A DNA stretch of 64,000 nucleotides, from assembly GCA_948567375.1 (NCBI GenBank), contig OX419755.1, forward strand, positions 57,175,945 to 57,239,944, given 5' to 3'. The DNA comes from Lunularia cruciata. Its lineage: Eukaryota; Streptophyta; Marchantiopsida; Lunulariales; Lunulariaceae. Each line of letters starts with the position of its first letter. The stretch's first letter is position 1. Under the pieces are notes generated by a model, which saw only the letters and a list, made by a program, of their open reading frames with translations, did no database searches and was not told the origin of the DNA. A program made the position numbers and the translations under genes. Below, one piece after another: positions 1 through 11,279 of this stretch.

Positions 1-3000
1 TATCTATCAATATTATTAAGAAATTTATAGAATATAGAAGAAAGAGATATTATAAAAGTTGAATCCTTGACTACTAGAGCTACTAGAAGGTACTAGCATA
101 TCAATAGCATATCAATTTTTAAAATAAATGCAATAAAGGAAAACTAGCTTCAACAAGCACTTTACTTCCTACTTTATAGATACCATGTATTAAGATGCTC
201 TACTAAGTTATGTCAAATCACAAAACTTTAATACATAAGGTAATAATTTTTATTTTTTGGTTGTAATAAAATATTATGTATACATTGAACTGATAAAAGC
301 TAACCTAAAATTGGCTTCAATAAACTCAAGTTACACTCACTAGGAGTTAATTATATATAATGATTCAAACTTCTTATAAAAGTTTTATTTATTTATATTC
401 ATTCTTTTCAGCCATTTTCATCATTTTTTACTAAGTTTCATTAGCTCAACAAAATGAAACCACCAACTCCTTAAATACAAGAAAGAACCATTATAAAATA
501 TTTTAAGATTTTTTTTAAATTATATAATTAAAGAAAATGTAAAATGAACAGATGTCACCTCCTAATAAGATTTTAAACATGTATTAACTATGAAGGATTA
601 GTTCTCAGTTCATATGACTATATAGTACAGATAGTAGATTTTTGCCACTTGTCATCAGTTAATTTTATCTCATGTAGATTATGTAAGCTAAGTCAAATTG
701 AGTAGGAAACTTAGACTTTTCTAGTCAAATTGAAGAATCTCAATTAAAGGCAGTAAAGTATTATCAGCTCGATTTATGCCATATGAATTCTCTAAATAAA
801 TTCATTATTTATTCAATCAAGAGTAATTAGGCTTAATGAAAAGGTCGATGTTTTTTCTAAAATCCATATCTTCATATCATGATAATTATACATTTATTTT
901 TCCACACACATTCCACAATAGTTATAACTCGTTTCTTTCAATTATCTTCTATATTACATGACTTACCGTATCACTTCTCTATCAACTATGGTGTTTACTC
1001 TTGTTAGATAAACTTTCATTGATATGAAATACTTTCTCTAACAGAATAACAGAAAATTTTCATTTATAGATCCATTAATCACATATATCTATCAATATCT
1101 GTAACATTACCTCATAATCCTCTCGTTCCCATGAACATTGTAGAAGTAAAGAATCCACAGCTGCAAATTGCATTCACCTCTGCTGAATTGATTTATCGAA
1201 ACTACAAAGCTCTGATCTAACTTCCACAGCCTTGTGATGGACCAGCAAATGGTAAAATCCAGTCACCCCCCGCAGAAATCTTCTTCCTGCTCCTGCTCCT
1301 GCTCTCAGTGTCCTTAAGAGGCCCGTTGAGTTGTCTCCAAGCGAGACGGATCCACTGTCTTCCACACCTGAACTATCTATGGCAACTTTTCATATATTTC
1401 TTCAACCTCTCAGCAAGCTCTTTTCACTCACATTGACAGAACTCCAATCTCCGCCCTCTGTAGCCACTGCGATTGTAGCCCGGCTCTAATTATAGCTATG
1501 ACACAAATATTAGCCCCCCGTCATCTTCCTAAGGTCTTTCTCAACTAGATGTAGCGGTTCTTCTGGATTCCACTATATGTTTTAGATCTGTTACTTCGTT
1601 TAGAGTATCAGATCACTTCTGTACAGTACTGGCAATACTGCCTCCAGACTAGAGCCTCCAGCCTCCAGACTAGAGCACCGTAGCCCTGTTGGAAGTAGAG
1701 CTTGGTAATTGTTCCTGGCGATTCAAAATTCAGGTCAGATTTCGACTGGAGGCAATTTTTCTGGCAGGTAAGAGGAAATTGCTTCGGTATTTTTATATTT
1801 ATTACGAAAATTTAATTATGTTAATTAAGTAAAGCATAAGCACCGTACAACAATTACTTTATTCAAGCAAAATAATTATATTTTCACCCCATGTACTATG
1901 TGGAGCGATCAAGCTCTTGCCTCGTACGGTACCCTTGATTTTAAATTGCGGGTGCTGGTCATACTTACCTTTACCAAAGGTAGATCACAGAGTTACCTGG
2001 CGAAGTCTTCGCTCCCTTAGTGCCGAAGATACCGGCATCTGGTAAATTGAGGAAATGAGGAAAGTAAAGAAAGTAACCCGCGTTAGAGACCTTGTTCCCA
2101 TGAACATTGCAGAAGTAAAGAATTCTGGTTGGTATCAATCTCACTTCATACGTAATTGGAATATAAATTAAATAAGGTTGAACTATAAGAAGGATATTGT
2201 TAGCGCTTTTAGTGAGTACGGTATCTAATTCTAACAAATTATAAGGTATTTAAAATTGTTGTTTGTGGTTAGAATCAGGTTTATATGCTTGTATGAACCT
2301 TACACTCACATAAAACGTCCATTGTGGAATTTAACTCTATCCTTCGCGATGAAACAACAAATTAACAATTACTGTAAGTACGTTTCTGCATATAGTATCT
2401 TCCTTTATGGCTAGTTGGAATTAAGAGTCTTTGAGGTGAAATTTCCGTGATGAAGCGAATCAAGAACCAATCCAAGTATTTCTTTCTTTCTAAGACAAAT
2501 TCATTCGTATGCTTTCAAACTAGATTTTATGAATTTTAAATGCACAAAAAATAAACTCTTCTCAAAAAGATATCAAGAGATTACTGACTAACAAAGTTCG
2601 AAAGACCATAAAATAGGCTTGTCAATGACCAGATCCTTCGGTAAGATAGTCTCTCAAAATAGTGCATTCTTTTGCGTCTTCTTTCTCTGCCTCTTTGCAA
2701 ACCTGTGATCGCATCTAATTCTTTGAAATCAAAATAACTACAAATTTTATAAATTTCATAAAGACGTTTATTGACTGTAAACTATTAACCAAAGATTTAT
2801 AAAAAATATAAGAAAATTGATATGGCATAAAGATACGCTTATTGTGATAATTACCTCCTGGTTGATATATTGTCAAATTAAAGGAGTAAGGGACGAGGAA
2901 ACTCATTTTCATGGAATAACTTCTAAATTTACTATGGAGTAGGTAAGTAACCTACCAAAACTCCCAAACTTGTTCTAACTTCAAGCGGCTGTGTATTCTT

Positions 3001-5600
3001 ATATTTGAACAGCGAGAAAGTTGGATTCATATAGATGTCTTTGGCCACCACTTGGAGGATGATCTGTTTAAGAAAACTATTCCATCAGATAAAAAATATT
3101 TTCACTGGGCTGATAGAGTTACAAGATGTATGGGTCTTGAGGTAGTGGAAGTATGCTCTTGTAGGATCCGCATTGGAATAATAGATTACTTACTTGTTTA
3201 AATGATTGCAAATTGGGTTGGAAGATCACATGTCATGCAATTCCAAGTAGAAGTGGTGTCCTTGACAAGTCTCTGGCAAGATAAATCTGCTCAGGTTCAT
3301 AGCACTTTATGGGCCTACCCATAATATGTCTTTTGTCTTGTTTCATATCTACCAGGAATAGGATTGAATCTTTGTACGAAGAGCAAGGTCCAATTGTACG
3401 AACTTGGGGCTTGGAAAACAACATTTCACCACGGTCAATCACCGCAAGCATAAAAATTGTCTAAAAGCCAAGACATACCTTGCCTGCCGCATCAACAAGA
3501 CCTTGGAACCTAAACACACTATAAATAATGACCATTATAACATAACGAGGTCATGAATGTTAAGCAAATTGAAAAGGATATGCTGAGCTCATCTGTTTAA
3601 ATCGTACGCGAGTATTGATTGAGGCTTACCTTTTGATGTTTTGTTGTATGTTGGATAGGAAACAAAATGCGGACGTTTCCAAATTTTGATTCTAAAACTT
3701 GAAAACATGATCAAATTTACATTCTGATTGTTGAGAAACGGCTTAAAGCTTAAAACATCCAAACACTCAATATGTTCTTTGGTTCAACTTCGTTTATCTT
3801 CGTTTATCTCGTGCGCATCTCCCCCGTACGTACGCCGGTCAGTCTTGTGGAAGTCCTTATATGAGAGCCTTCCCATTTGAAGTTCTGGAAGGAGGTTTTA
3901 GCTGAAAATCACGTTCGGATCTGGTTATGTGGTGTCCGAAGCCGCGGGAGGATGCCCACCCCTGCTTATGACCGATTCAGAGCCGGTCCGCTTAAGGTTC
4001 GGAAGTTCACAAGAAGTATGAAAGTCCGCATGGAAGTAACTAGTCTTTCATTGAACTCCGTAGTCAGTATGGATATATGAATTAAATTTATTTTGAGGAC
4101 ATGTTATAGCGATTTATGTTATTTATATGTTTTAATAAGTGTATTTTATATATTATAATCATAATATACTGTCTTTTATATATTCAAGCTCTAAACTTTC
4201 ACCTAAGAATATATATCAAGTTCAATAAGAACCCTGAACTGACGTACTAGAGAAAATTCGTGAGAGAGTAGACTCTTCATGTATGCGAAAAAATTTCAAT
4301 TTGTATTTATGTGTTTTAATAGTAGAAATCAGTTTTAAATATCCAGAAAAAGTTAAGACTCTAAATAAGTATCAATTCACGGAACTAATTATATGATATA
4401 TCTGTTTTTATTCTCATGATCCTTTTTGGTCCCTGTCCTGATAAGTTTTTTCGCTGATTGGCTAGTTAGACTGGCAGCACAAGTGTCGTACGGTCACCTT
4501 TCTCTCTTGCTGCACCTCTAGGACGACAACCTTCACATCCGTCGTGCATTGTAGATGGCATACTCTGCCTCAGCATGACGATTGTCAACCCAAATCGCAT
4601 TTATTCCCAGCCACATTAAGCCTGCTGCAGGGAGACACTTGTCCAGGCTTTTAGTCCAAATATTCATTTACTCCCAAGTGCTAAAATTTCAATATTTGGT
4701 GTCTGGGCATGCTTGCATGGAGTCTGAGCAAAGCTTGCATGGACATGAGAACAAGGATATCCTCAGGATCTACATCGCTCTCAGCTCTCACTTTCTCGGG
4801 GCACGTGAAAACCTCAAAGACCAGACCTGTAAGAGAGCCATAAAACGACGTGTATACAACATGCACATAAAATTGCGATGCCATGCAGGCAGACAGCAGA
4901 GCGGCATGATAAGGAAAACGCCCTGATCCAATCAAGGGCTATACTTCTAGGACCTGTACTGGACGAAGTTAACAAAGATGCAGCACTAAAAGAATGATAC
5001 AAGCCATTGCATCACGATCACGATCAGGTGTAACATCCTTAGATGTCGTACATGCGTTAGCTTCAGGATCCTGGAAAGGTTGTTCGTTCAGAACCTAACA
5101 GGGTCCTACGAATTGAAGTCTGATAGTGTAGAAAGATGTATTTTCAGGTGTTTGCACTCTTCGAGATTACTTTCAGTTAATGACTACTCGTAAGCAGCTG
5201 CATGCTCTATCTGCTGTACCCAAGTTTGAGCACAAACTCATATTCGAGCCATGAACGCAATCTTGGGATTCGGTAGCCCGAAATGGTGAAAAAATTTGTT
5301 CGGAAAATTTCTTACAACACAGCAGTAGATATAAATAACCTGACCAACTAGACGCTGCAGTTGAAAAAATGATCCCACGAGTAAGCCTTTACGTTCCAGT
5401 GGGGTCGAGGGCGAATTGAGTTGGAGACTTCACAATATTTATACAAAGTTTGTTTATTGACAATTCAATCAGCTGAAACTACAGCGCATACAGTCAAAGA
5501 AGAGACCTTAAACCCTTACTCTGCGAATCTTTGCGACAAGCATGGAACTTCAAGCACCAAACCCCACCTCGTTCTGCCGTTGGCAAGGAGATCATACTTC
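1..5600. other. AT-rich intergenic stretch with no supported gene
   Basis: Only short, low-complexity open frames occur here, with no recognisable domain on either strand. A 30-bp sequence is present twice with one mismatch (1125-1154 and 2094-2123). A 14-bp unit containing cctccagactagag is tandemly repeated near 1641-1676. The right end runs into the region downstream of PHR2. I see nothing else I can support. Confidence 0.5.
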
Positions 5601-5686
5601 TTCCAACTAAAGACGTTTGTTACAGTTCCACTCGTCCAGTAGTCCCCGATCTTTTGATTCAGCCGATCAATGGTGGATTCTGGTGA

Positions 5687-8600
5687 TCAAACAACTGCAA
5701 AGACGGCCGAGCGAGCTGTTGCTGTGGTAGAACTTTTCTTGCCAGCACAATGCTTCTTTGTAATAAATCTGAATTTCACAAGACAATCGTCAGAACTAAG
5801 ACTGTCAAATATAATGGGACTAAAACCAGTTATCTTCCATACATTGTTTCATCGAACTATTATACAGCACATTCAGCTTTGTAAAATCCACCAGCCTTAC
5901 TACAAATTAGGCACCGTTATGGCCTGTATAAGAAGATTGAAGGTGCAGTCCAGACCTGAAAAAATCTCTCCAGAGGAGCTCACGGACAAGCCAGTTCAAT
6001 CCATTGTCATCAACAGCACTCTTTGTAGCTGTCGACATCGCTACCCTGGCATCAAAAGACATTTTGGTTGATTCCAGCAGGAACAAAACTGGCCCATCAT
6101 CTCATCAAATTTGATCTACAGCAATGCATGACACAATATTGCAAATTCGCATATTGTGTCTCCCTACCCGGCCAAGTTGAAGGAGAAGGGTTAAGTTACT
6201 TCGTACACAGTTCTCATATGGCGTGCGTACCAGCTTGTGTGCTTTCCCAAGCACATTTTCCCAGCTAAAACTTGAGTAGAGAAGTTAACTGTACAGAGTT
6301 GCATTAAGTTAATGAACAGCATAAGACAGCAACTTTTTACCTTCTGTTGCTCTGATTCAGGTCCTCGAACATGCAGCGTGGTGAAAGGCATCCCATGGCT
6401 AGCCAGGGCGAGATTTTGCATGAGAAATTGGCACCATACAAGCTGTCTGCGTTTTTGGTCTGAGACATACTGGAGGCCTCAGCTGCAAAAGTCTTGAGCC
6501 TATGCAAAGCCTCCTTTTCACCTCCTACGAGCAAAGCTCCTCCATAAGCCGTGTGTTTTTCCTGTGGACAATCAAATCTGAGGAATTAGATGCAAAACTT
6601 TCATACCGATACAGCTTTGAAGCAGCATGATTTTATATTGAATATATATTACCACCGATAATATAAACATCCTTCATGTAATGGCTATGGCACAACCTGG
6701 AAATTTTTCCCACTGGCAAGGTAGTCAACAAGAGGAACACTTAAGTGACCAAAGCTGGAAAAAAGCATGCAGTAATCGCACTGCTAGTTAGGGGCCAACA
6801 TCTTCGTCTTCTGCCTGAGGAAACGCTTTGGTGAGGCTAAGGGCAAGGTTCAGAGCCAATTCCTCATCACTCTGTTCATTCCCACTAAAACCGGGACGCG
6901 CACCAGAAACGGGAGGTTCCTGCTTGATCAGTACAATATCCAGATCAACTCCCAACAGAGGCACAAAGCAGATATCACCACGAAATCGCTCACCATCTAG
7001 CTTCTTGTCACCTGAGACATAATTGGCCGTGACACGTGCCAAAACTCAACCGTTCTATTCCTCTCTTATAATTCCGGGAAGCAAGGTGGACGATAGGAAT
7101 CCCTAGATTGAATTGTAAATCGATGGGCAGAGGAACCGTCCGATACAGCAAATTTTAAGATATGAGGCAAATAGTTAGAGGTTGATGTCCGAAAATGAGA
7201 GCTAAATTTTATAGCTCAATCATATCAATGAAGAAGATCAGAGTAATTCTGCTTGTAGATCGAGAATGTATAAGCACACGAAACAGTCGATACACTTAAG
7301 CTTTATGATTTTCCCCATCCAGACATGAAGACACTCTACGCAATCTTTTGTACTCTCCAAGCCACTCCATATCTCGAGGTTGACTATAAGGAACAAAAAA
7401 GTCCACCAGAAATGCAGCACAGATTCGGTAAATAGACCTGAAAAAGACAGATTGGTGAACATTCTCCGACACAACTCACTTGTTCTGATCTAACTGGTTA
7501 GTCTTCATCCACTACAGCAGTCACTCACGAAGGCTTTGATACTCACAGTGAGATGCAGTTATAGCAACGTGTTACAAACAGCGGTCAGAGCGTCAAAGAG
7601 TACAGAGAATTGGGGAGTTCAAGACCGCTGGACAGAAAGAATTTTTCTGGCCATCTTATGGAGACCACGGACGATAATGACCTACTTTGCTCTGGGTCCA
7701 ACGATCTCCATTTCCCCGTTTACAACTTTGTTGAACTCATAATATCAGCATTCAGGGGCAAAGACAAACAACAACAAAACATGCGTTTCATATCCTTCTT
7801 CTTTCTTTTGAAATATTGTGTTCAGCAGATCGGCAGCAGTATTTTGAGGATAAAAAGAAGCACCGCTCCATGATGTTGGAAATTGGTGGTGTAGAGGGGC
7901 ACTTACCGGCCGGTTGACAGCGCTGGGGTTCAAACCAAGATCTTGTAAGGAAGGAATTTCTCCTGCCTTCACACTGCCGCGTACCGGGAGGCCCTTCAGA
8001 TGCTTCGGGGTCTCAATGGTGGTACGAACTTCAACGCCTTTCACTTTGTCGCGGAACCCACCGTAGTTGGGAGGCATTTCGTCGAGCTTGAAAGGAAGGT
8101 CATCCACATGGAACAAGGTGCTCCCCCAGAAGAATTTAGACTCGACTCCTTCCTCCTTCAAAGCAGCTGACACTTTCTCCTCAGCGTTCATCTCCTCATG
8201 AGAGACTTCCAAATGAGCGTATAATGCATCCGCGCCGACACTTTTGGCTAAAGAAACCAGCACTTCCTCCGGTCTACCGACTCTCACGACCAGCTCGGAA
8301 CCTCTCTCCCTCAAATTTTCTCGCAAATTGGCAACACACTCCAAAAGGAACTTAGCCCTGTATGGGCCGGTCTTGTCAAAACCGGAGGAAGAAGACTTCC
8401 CATAATCTCTAGGGTCGAAGCAGTATACTGGTACAATTGACATGCTCTCATTGCTGGCCTGCACAAGGGCTTCATTGTCATGTACGCGGAGGTCATTTCT
8501 AAACCAGACAATTGTAGCTCTCCTCATTCCTGCCGGATTTCTGGGCTCTCCGAACTGTCCACCTTGCAACCTCTGGTAGTCAGGGAACGGAGACATTGAG

Positions 8601-9040
8601 CTTACAGATTTGTTAACAGTTTTAGTCGCTGAAACTTCAAGGGGCACTTCCATTTGTAAAGCATTCAGTACAGGACAGGGATTGATGGCATTCTTGGCTG
8701 AAGTATCTGACTTCGCAGCAGCCTTTCTTGCTGGAGTATAAGCCAACCTGTGCGGAGAAGGAGCAGCAACTTGGGATAGCGACAAGAGAGACCCCATGGC
8801 CATGGTCAGAGAAGCTACCCCTGAAAGTACTATGAAGGGGTTTTGGCTCTCCGACTCATCAGTCGCGGCTCCCACAACTGCTTCTTCTTCACCAATTTTC
8901 AGATTACCATTCAATCGCTCTCGCCATCTACATCTCACCAAGGGTTTCTCAAATTCAAAGCTGTCTGCTTCTCCCGCTCCTCCACTCACCCTCTCCACAT
9001 TCGAGTCCAGAATCAGCTCCAGGTCATGGAAGTTAGCCAT
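5687..9040 (-). CDS. PHR2: PHR2-type photolyase/blue-light receptor-like protein, four exons, 508 residues
   Basis: Exons read on the minus strand are 9040-7907, 6561-6341, 6045-5956 and 5768-5687; introns are GT-AG and the frame is continuous across every junction (phases 0, 2, 2). Residues 1-150 are a divergent, Ser/Ala-rich leader, probably a plastid targeting region. Residues 173-360 are the Rossmann-like photolyase antenna domain (VWFRNDLRVHDNEAL at 178-192, VYCFDPRDYGKSS at 205-217, FWGSTLFHVDDLPF at 304-317). Residues 420-440 (ANFSCKISPWLAMG) and the segment around ELLWRDFF match only two short blocks of the FAD domain. The rest of the catalytic FAD domain is absent, as in Arabidopsis PHR2, so DNA repair activity is doubtful. 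The ATG at 9040 is preferred because the QNP block near residue 66 resembles other PHR2 leaders. The third donor (gtctgg) is weak, but it joins the conserved RFITKK tail exactly. Function in this family is poorly known. Confidence 0.9.
6788..7042 (-). other. Unassigned ORF inside PHR2 intron 1, same strand
   Basis: This is an 80-odd codon open frame within the 1345-bp first intron of PHR2. It has no in-frame ATG: the frame opens at a TTG just after a TGA. The composition is protein-like, with a central FRGDICFVPLLGVDLDIVL segment and an acidic tail rich in Glu and Asp before a TAA at 6788-6790. A possible splice acceptor (tctcag) lies just before the GDKKLDGE segment. I do not recognise the family. 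It may be the last exon of a nested gene, an alternative terminal exon of PHR2, a retro-copied fragment, or chance. Confidence 0.3.
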
Positions 9041-9960
9041 CTCCCAGCTCTCAATGCGGCTCCTTCAATCTTCAATACCAACTTCAGATCCACAAGATCC
9101 TTAGACCAAAGCCTGGATTATTCCATTTCAATTGCAACCACTGCGCAGACCCACAACGTAATTCCAGATCCCGCAAAACCTCGTGTCTGGGTATGCCTAA
9201 ACACAACACAAGTGGCTTCCTTTTGCACCAACGACGGCAGCACCACCAACTCAACAATGGATCGTAAGACTTCCCATGAAGGACTTCTTTACGCTTTCAA
9301 GGCTGCTTGGTCAGTTTGTAGAGAGAACCTCCGTTCCTTCCTCTTTCTCTGAGAAAGTGAGTAGACGGAGAGGCGAATAAGAAGGCCCCTCCTTACAAGA
9401 TCGTCGGTCGTCGAGGGATTGAGAGGGAGATTCAGATCACACAACTTTTGCTCCCGTCTTCTTCAACACTTCCATGTCTTCTCCTCGGCCTTCCGACCGA
9501 CCATCCGACGGTTCCACGTTGACGATACACTGAACGAGGGTATATCAGAGGCAGATATTCACCCAACGCTGATCCGCATAAACCATCGGAGCAGCTGCTG
9601 ACATGGAGAGTCCTCGTCATCGCTCCCCAGCCCACGCGGAGCTTTCCAGTTCTGATCCAATCAAGAACTGGTTGAGACCTAGTACAGCCGGTGAGGAAGC
9701 CGCACTTTGTGTCCCCATCTACTGTAGATAGATCTCTGTCACTGAAACTTGCGTCGTTCGTCGAGTTCCCCTTCACGATTTCATTCTGATTTTCCCCCAC
9801 TGAAGCTGACAGAATCTACCGTCGCCGGAAGTTGGGGCACAAACTCAAAAGCAAATAACCCACTCGGGAGAGTGTGGAGCGAGGAGTGGAGTGGGAGAGG
9901 AGTGGAGCGGGAGAGATGTGAGAGAGAAGATATACATTTTATGAGGGTTCTCTAGCATAA
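9041..9960. promoter_or_regulatory. Upstream region of PHR2 with a GA-rich tract
   Basis: This is less AT-rich than the surroundings and lies immediately 5' of PHR2. A strongly purine-biased tract (GAG/GGAG repeats) occupies about 9878-9940, a composition common in plant promoters and 5' leaders. Frames here (such as 9432-9800 minus) show no domain and look like chance ORFs. The promoter assignment rests on position only. Confidence 0.35.
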
Positions 9961-11000
9961 GCATATAGCACTTGAGTGAATAGTAGATTCGGTTAGTTTT
10001 TAAATTTCAGTTCTAGGTGTATTTCGATTGAAGACTATAGAGAACTGAAAAAAATGATTGAAATTTTTTAATTTTTTTAGGGTTTAGAATGATTATTACA
10101 CGTTGAGAGTGATGGGTTGGGAGTTCTCAATTTTGGAGTTTGGTTTGGAGAGATAGTATTTACTCATGTGAGTTGGGATGTGAGGAGTTGTGGTTTTGCA
10201 GGTACGGGAAGAGACGGAGTGGAGCATCGTGTGTTATTATCATTATTTTTGTGCTAGCCATGGTTGCACTTCCTCACATGGGGCTGCCCAAAGCAGCTTT
10301 GGATACACCATGCCCAGTGTATCACCGATGCTTTACCTTGGAAGGAGTAAAGGACGGATGGTGAAACCTTGATCACAAGAACTATTCAACGGTAGTAAAA
10401 GGCGACCGCGGAGGATGAAGGATTCAACTAGAATACAGTAAATGGATAGATTATAACATATCAAGGGATACGCTACTGAGGTTCCTTTTACCATTCTCTA
10501 CTCTCACAAATACCATGAAAACTACGAAGGATTATTTAATCTAATCTCAGCTCAAAATGCCTCCATTCTCTCTGCCCTAAAGGAATGAAGTTTCTGTCTA
10601 ATATGAGACAGTTTGTGTTGCTGGCCCCGGTCCAGTTGCAAGAATATAAGCGCATTGAAAGAATATATGGAGTGTCGGCGCATCTCTTGACGAGTTTCTG
10701 TGATACCGCCAAGGTGAGTTCTTGCATTTTGTGTGTTCCTGGCCTTTCTGGATCCAAGTGCTTCGTTTCCTTTTTCACCTCGCTTTCTTATGTTCAAGAG
10801 TTCTACCTTGATTTGAAGGAGCTTTTAGGCACACTGCATGCAGACTTCTTATAACACCGAGTTACATAGTAAATCACTAGTTACACGATATAGAAGATTT
10901 TAAGATTAAAAGTTTGCTAAGAATATACCCTTGGCAACCACCATTCGTTCAGATTATACTACTTAGAAAGCGAAGGTAATGCGAGTGCTGCAATTTCGTG
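9961..11000. other. Intergenic stretch with no supported gene
   Basis: Short frames on both strands overlap one another and show no domain. One copy of the aaggcgaccgcg motif that recurs elsewhere in the window sits at about 10400. Nothing else is supported. Confidence 0.4.
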
Positions 11001-11279
11001 GGAAAAGTAGGAGGCGTGAACATGAAATTTTCATCTTCAACTTTTCTGTGCGTAGTTCTTTCTTGCAGCTGAAATTTGGTTAGATGTGTCGCCTTCTACA
11101 TCCTTCCATTTGACAATACATCAAATGATTTCCTTCAACCGCTGGAACTTTATATGAACTTGTAATCCAAGTTTGCTTGCACACCTGGGGACTACTTGTT
11201 GATCGTTTGTGCAATTCCGGTAGGGACAACAAATCGTCACTTGATATCCAGAGTCTTTGACCTAGACAACGACAGCACA

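Noticed and set aside
4582..4926. 114-codon plus-strand frame
   Set aside because: No domain, overlaps other random frames on the opposite strand.
8843..9352. 169-codon plus-strand frame over the start of PHR2
   Set aside because: Antisense shadow of PHR2 exon 1 and its upstream region; no domain, and the minus-strand gene is clearly real.
9432..9800. 122-codon minus-strand frame upstream of PHR2
   Set aside because: Low-complexity Arg/Gly/Ser composition and no family resemblance; better explained as PHR2 promoter or leader.
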